From contig JAFQPC010000031.1 in assembly GCA_017411935.1 (NCBI GenBank), forward strand, positions 1 to 8,084: 8,084 nt of DNA, written 5' to 3'. Positions within the stretch are counted from its first letter, which is position 1. The number at the start of each line of letters is the position of its first letter. Below the pieces are notes generated by a model. That model was given only the letters and a program-made list of their open reading frames with translations. It was not told the DNA's origin and did no database searches. Origin of the DNA: Clostridia bacterium. GTDB taxonomy: Bacteria; Bacillota; Clostridia; Oscillospirales; CAG-272. Of this stretch, positions 5,767 to 8,084 are shown piece by piece. The translations under genes were made by a program, and so were the position numbers.

Positions 5767-7375
5767 AGCTATGCCCTCCCTTTACGATCACATCAACCAC
5801 GCTGTCCGCGTATTCTATACACTTCTCTCTGTCTTCGTATTCCACCATCACTCTGATGACAGGCTCCGTGCCACTTTGACGAAGTAAGATCCTTCCGTTG
5901 CCGTCGATCAGCTTTTCGATCTCCGCGACTGCCAAAAGAACGCTTGCGTCCTTGAGTACCGCTGCTTTGTTTTTGACACGTACGTTTTTTGTATATTGGG
6001 GATACAGCTTCACAGGAGCAGCCAATTCCGCAAGAGAAAGCTTCGAATCACAAACCTCCTCGCAGACCATGATCGCAGTCAGAAGTCCGTCTCCCGTGGT
6101 TGCATACTTTTTCAGGATAATATGTCCGGATTGCTCCCCACCGAGACTGTAATTATGATTCTGCATACAGTCGTACACAAAACGATCTCCCACCGTCGTC
6201 TGCTCGCAGTTGATACCCGCTTCTTTCAAGCTGTTGATAAACCCACTGTTTGACATGATCGTTGCAACCACCGTGTTTTTGTTCAGCATTCCTCTCGACT
6301 TCAAGCGCTTACCGAGAATATACATGATAGCATCACCGTCAACAACGTTGCCATTCCCATCCACCGCAATACATCGGTCACAATCCCCGTCAAAGGCAAA
6401 CCCCAAATCGAGATGCTTCTCTTTGACAAGAGCGCACAACCTTTCTATATGAGTAGAACCGTAACCGTGATTGATATTGAGTCCGTCAGGTTCACCGCCA
6501 ATCACCGTCATCTGAGCGCCAAGCGCACCAAAGACACTTCTCGCAATCATCCACGAAGCTCCGTTCGCGCAGTCAAGCCCGATCCTTAATTTACTATAAG
6601 AATTGGACGCAAGCGAGATCAAATAACCAACGTAGCGATTTCTGCCCGAAACGTAATCTACGATGCAGCCGATCTTCTCTCTTTTTGCAAGAGGAAGATC
6701 CTCCTGCGCCATCCCCAAGGCATTCATATCTCCGTCAAGATATGCCTCGACCAGCGCCGTTGTGGCATCATCGAGCTTTTCCCCATAACGGTTGATGATC
6801 TTAATTCCGTTATCATAAAACGGATTATGCGAGGCAGTGATCATAATGCCACAGTCAAACTCGTCTTGTCTGGTCACGTAAGAAACACTTGGTGTCGTCG
6901 TTACGTGTAGCATATACGCATCTGCCCCCGAAGCAGTGATTCCCGCGACAATAGAGTATTCAAGCATATAGCTGGAACGACGAGTATCTTTTCCGATCAC
7001 AATTCTCGGACGATAGTTGGCTTTTTCTATGCTATTACGCGAATAATACCAGCCAAGAAATCTTCCCACCTTGTATGCCTGCATCGACGTAAGATTGATA
7101 TTCGCCTCACCGCGAAAACCGTCAGTGCCAAAATATTTGTTTGCCACACGGTCCTTTGAATTTTTACGCTTCAGATTGATCTCGTTGCGCAAAAGCTCAT
7201 CGGCAGAAATGTTGAAAAGATCACAAAGAACCAAAATCTTGTCAATTTGCGGCATTGCCTGATTCATTTCCCACTTGGAAATGGATTGACGCGAAACGTC
7301 AATTTTCTCCGCCAGTTCTTCCTGTGAAATATTGATCTCTGTTCTCAGTTGAGCAATTTTTTCACCGATCGTCAT
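5759..7375 (-). CDS. glmM: XRE helix-turn-helix domain fused to phosphoglucosamine mutase
   Basis: The 538-residue protein has two parts in one unbroken frame. Residues 1-64 form a complete XRE DNA-binding domain: IGEKIAQLRTEINISQEELA (3-22), recognition helix around VSRQSISKWE (27-36), and the closing IDKILVLCDLFNISADELL (44-62). A basic linker of about 14 residues (KRKNSKDR) follows. Residues 79-538 are a full-length mutase of the GlmM type: KYFGTDGFRG (80-89), the active-site loop ITASHNP (179-185) with phospho-acceptor Ser182, the metal loop DGDCDR (329-334), the sugar-binding GGEQSGH (412-418) and the phosphate-binding RQSGTEP (499-505). All catalytic elements are present, so conversion of glucosamine-6-P to glucosamine-1-P is likely. 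I chose ATG 7375 because GGGAGGA (7382-7388) precedes it; in-frame ATGs at 7405 and 7411 lack a ribosome binding site. A normal GlmM is about 450 residues. The fusion suggests a trigger enzyme that binds DNA in response to substrate. The two domains are seen; the regulatory role is inferred. Confidence 0.92.
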   Translation of the reverse strand: MTIGEKIAQLRTEINISQEELAEKIDVSRQSISKWEMNQAMPQIDKILVLCDLFNISADELLRNEINLKRKNSKDRVANKYFGTDGFRGEANINLTSMQAYKVGRFLGWYYSRNSIEKANYRPRIVIGKDTRRSSYMLEYSIVAGITASGADAYMLHVTTTPSVSYVTRQDEFDCGIMITASHNPFYDNGIKIINRYGEKLDDATTALVEAYLDGDMNALGMAQEDLPLAKREKIGCIVDYVSGRNRYVGYLISLASNSYSKLRIGLDCANGASWMIARSVFGALGAQMTVIGGEPDGLNINHGYGSTHIERLCALVKEKHLDLGFAFDGDCDRCIAVDGNGNVVDGDAIMYILGKRLKSRGMLNKNTVVATIMSNSGFINSLKEAGINCEQTTVGDRFVYDCMQNHNYSLGGEQSGHIILKKYATTGDGLLTAIMVCEEVCDSKLSLAELAAPVKLYPQYTKNVRVKNKAAVLKDASVLLAVAEIEKLIDGNGRILLRQSGTEPVIRVMVEYEDREKCIEYADSVVDVIVKGGHSFE

Positions 7376-7429
7376 AAGAATCCTCCCACCATCTGATATT
7401 TTCATTTTCAAATTTCTTGAAACATTATT

Positions 7430-7457
7430 ATTATATCATATTTGTTCCCAAAAACAA
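7430..7457 (-). promoter_or_regulatory. Probable promoter of the HTH-GlmM gene
   Basis: On the - strand: TTGTTT (7452-7457), a 16-base spacer, perfect TATAAT (7430-7435). The predicted start is near 7423, about 48 bases before the chosen ATG. The -35 box is weak and overlaps the first copy of the CAACC repeat element, which would suit a regulated promoter. Confidence 0.65.
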
Positions 7458-7499
7458 CCAACTGCGATTGATTACTTTTTGCAACCGATAGTTGCGATT
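7455..7499. repeat. Two imperfect direct repeats CAACC-N-TGCGATT at the HTH-GlmM promoter (putative operators)
   Basis: Copy 1 is CAACC (7455-7459) then TGCGATT (7463-7469). Copy 2 is CAACC (7482-7486) then TGCGATT (7493-7499). The inner gaps are 3 and 6 bases, and the copies start 27 bases apart. Copy 2 also contains the perfect inverted repeat GCAAC-CGATA-GTTGC (7481-7495). Copy 1 overlaps the -35 box of the HTH-GlmM promoter. The placement suggests a binding site for the HTH domain encoded just downstream, which is inference. CAACC also occurs in the repeats at 3924-3956 (- strand). Confidence 0.5.
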
Positions 7500-7503
7500 T
7501 GAC

Positions 7504-7629
7504 CTGTTTTTACATAAATTCTCTCCAATTTAGTCTTTTCGACAAGAAGTTTTTGCAAAGATCTGTTGGCAACATCATTAAAATATGCAAGAAAAAGCAC
7601 TTTTATTATTTTATATTTTCTCTTTTCTC
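7504..7629. other. AT-rich intergenic stretch with no recognised feature
   Basis: This is the part of the divergent intergenic region (7376-7683) between the putative operators and the epimerase promoter. I see no ORF with a ribosome binding site, no clear hairpin terminator and no known RNA motif in it. It may only separate the two divergent promoters. Confidence 0.5.
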
Positions 7630-7658
7630 TTGCAAAAAGAAAAAATATGAGGTATAAT
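7630..7658 (+). promoter_or_regulatory. Sigma-A promoter of the aldose 1-epimerase gene
   Basis: TTGCAA (7630-7635), a 17-base spacer, perfect TATAAT (7653-7658). The predicted start is near 7665, leaving a very short leader that carries AAGGAG at 7670-7675, 8 bases before the ATG at 7684. Confidence 0.75.
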
Positions 7659-7683
7659 TAAAAAAAACGAAGGAGCTGCTTCT

Positions 7684-8084
7684 ATGTTCTATACCATTGA
7701 AAACCAAAAAATCAAAGTCACCGTTTCCGATCTTGGCGCGGAAATGACTTCTCTCGTCCTCAAGAAAACCAATACGGAATACCTTTGGCAAGCTGACCCT
7801 GAATATTGGACGGGTCATGCCTACAATCTCTTCCCTATTTGCGGACGGCTTTGGGACGGAAAATATACCTATCAAGGAAACACCTATGAAATGAATCTCC
7901 ACGGTTTTGCCAGAAAAACCGTCTATACGTTGGCAGACCAAACCGAAACCTCGCTGACTTTCCGATTGACCGATAGCGAAGCGACCTTGAAGATCTATCC
8001 CTTCCGCTTCGAACTGCTCCTGACCTATACTCTCGACGGAACGTCGGTCATCACCACATTCCACATCGAAAACAAAGACGAGAA
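7684..8084 (+). CDS. Aldose 1-epimerase family protein, LacX-like (partial, 3' end beyond window)
   Basis: The frame is open from ATG 7684 to the window edge (133 codons seen; the family is about 290-300 residues). It begins MFYTIENQKIKVTVSDLGAE, the first strands of the galactose-mutarotase beta-sandwich. The LacX-type signatures NLFPICGRLWDGKYTY (48-63) and LHGFARKTVY (72-81) follow; His73 is in the conserved HGFAR motif that lines the sugar site. Family members interconvert alpha and beta anomers of sugars or act on related phosphorylated sugars; the exact substrate cannot be read from the sequence. It has its own promoter and ribosome binding site and is divergent from the HTH-GlmM gene, sharing a 308-base intergenic region with it. 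That makes shared control by the HTH domain possible but unproven. Confidence 0.88.
   Translation, partial: MFYTIENQKIKVTVSDLGAEMTSLVLKKTNTEYLWQADPEYWTGHAYNLFPICGRLWDGKYTYQGNTYEMNLHGFARKTVYTLADQTETSLTFRLTDSEATLKIYPFRFELLLTYTLDGTSVITTFHIENKDE

Noticed and set aside
7376..7411. Longer start for the HTH-GlmM protein at 7411 or 7405
   Set aside because: No ribosome binding site lies before these ATGs and they are within a few bases of the predicted transcription start. GGGAGGA precedes ATG 7375, where the HTH domain begins.
7606..8064. 152-codon - strand ORF opposite the epimerase
   Set aside because: It is the antisense shadow of a clear aldose 1-epimerase frame that has its own promoter and ribosome binding site on the + strand.

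Overview
The window looks like a chromosomal segment of a member of the Bacillota, class Clostridia, probably an uncultured gut-type lineage. The signs are strong AGGAGG-type ribosome binding sites, sigma-A promoters of the TTGACA/TATAAT type, short AT-rich intergenic gaps, hairpin-plus-T-run terminators, and clostridial-type protein sequences (a zinc-type GatB, small XRE regulators, an orphan GlmU-like beta-helix protein). This is inferred from sequence style and not from a database search.

Left part (1-3005, + strand): the last codons of an upstream gene, probably aspartyl-tRNA synthetase, are followed by gatC, a gatA homologue and gatB in one tight operon that ends in a strong bidirectional terminator. 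GatC and GatB look intact. The GatA homologue does not: it starts where the catalytic lysine region of normal GatA begins, it is about 100 residues short, and all three residues of the Ser-cisSer-Lys amidase triad appear to be replaced (by Asp11, Leu79 and Thr103). It nevertheless keeps an open frame, a good ribosome binding site and most of its C-terminal fold. I read it as a maintained pseudo-amidase inside a GatCAB operon.

Middle part (3010-4225, - strand): a two-gene unit of a 73-residue XRE regulator and a 189-residue multi-pass membrane protein, with a consensus promoter and a pair of direct repeats just upstream of its -35 box. Upstream of it lies a free-standing transcription unit with no credible ORF: a near-perfect promoter, a predicted start exactly at the first base of a perfect 12-bp closing stem, a long hairpin, a linker, and an intrinsic terminator. 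This is a candidate small RNA of about 165 nt that I could not assign to a known family.

Right part (4226-7500, - strand): an amino-sugar cluster. A phosphoglucosamine mutase with a complete XRE helix-turn-helix domain at its N-terminus (538 aa) overlaps by 8 nt a GlmU-like acetyltransferase domain that has no uridylyltransferase half. nagB (glucosamine-6-phosphate deaminase) follows with its own promoter and terminator. GlmM and the acetyltransferase push glucosamine-6-P toward UDP-GlcNAc and the cell wall, while NagB returns it to fructose-6-P. The DNA-binding domain on the mutase suggests an enzyme that also controls transcription, and a repeated CAACC...TGCGATT element overlaps its own -35 box. 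Divergent from it, a LacX-type aldose 1-epimerase gene starts at 7684 and runs off the window.

The two most unusual things are the HTH-GlmM fusion with its putative operators and the triad-less GatA. The orphan structured RNA comes next.
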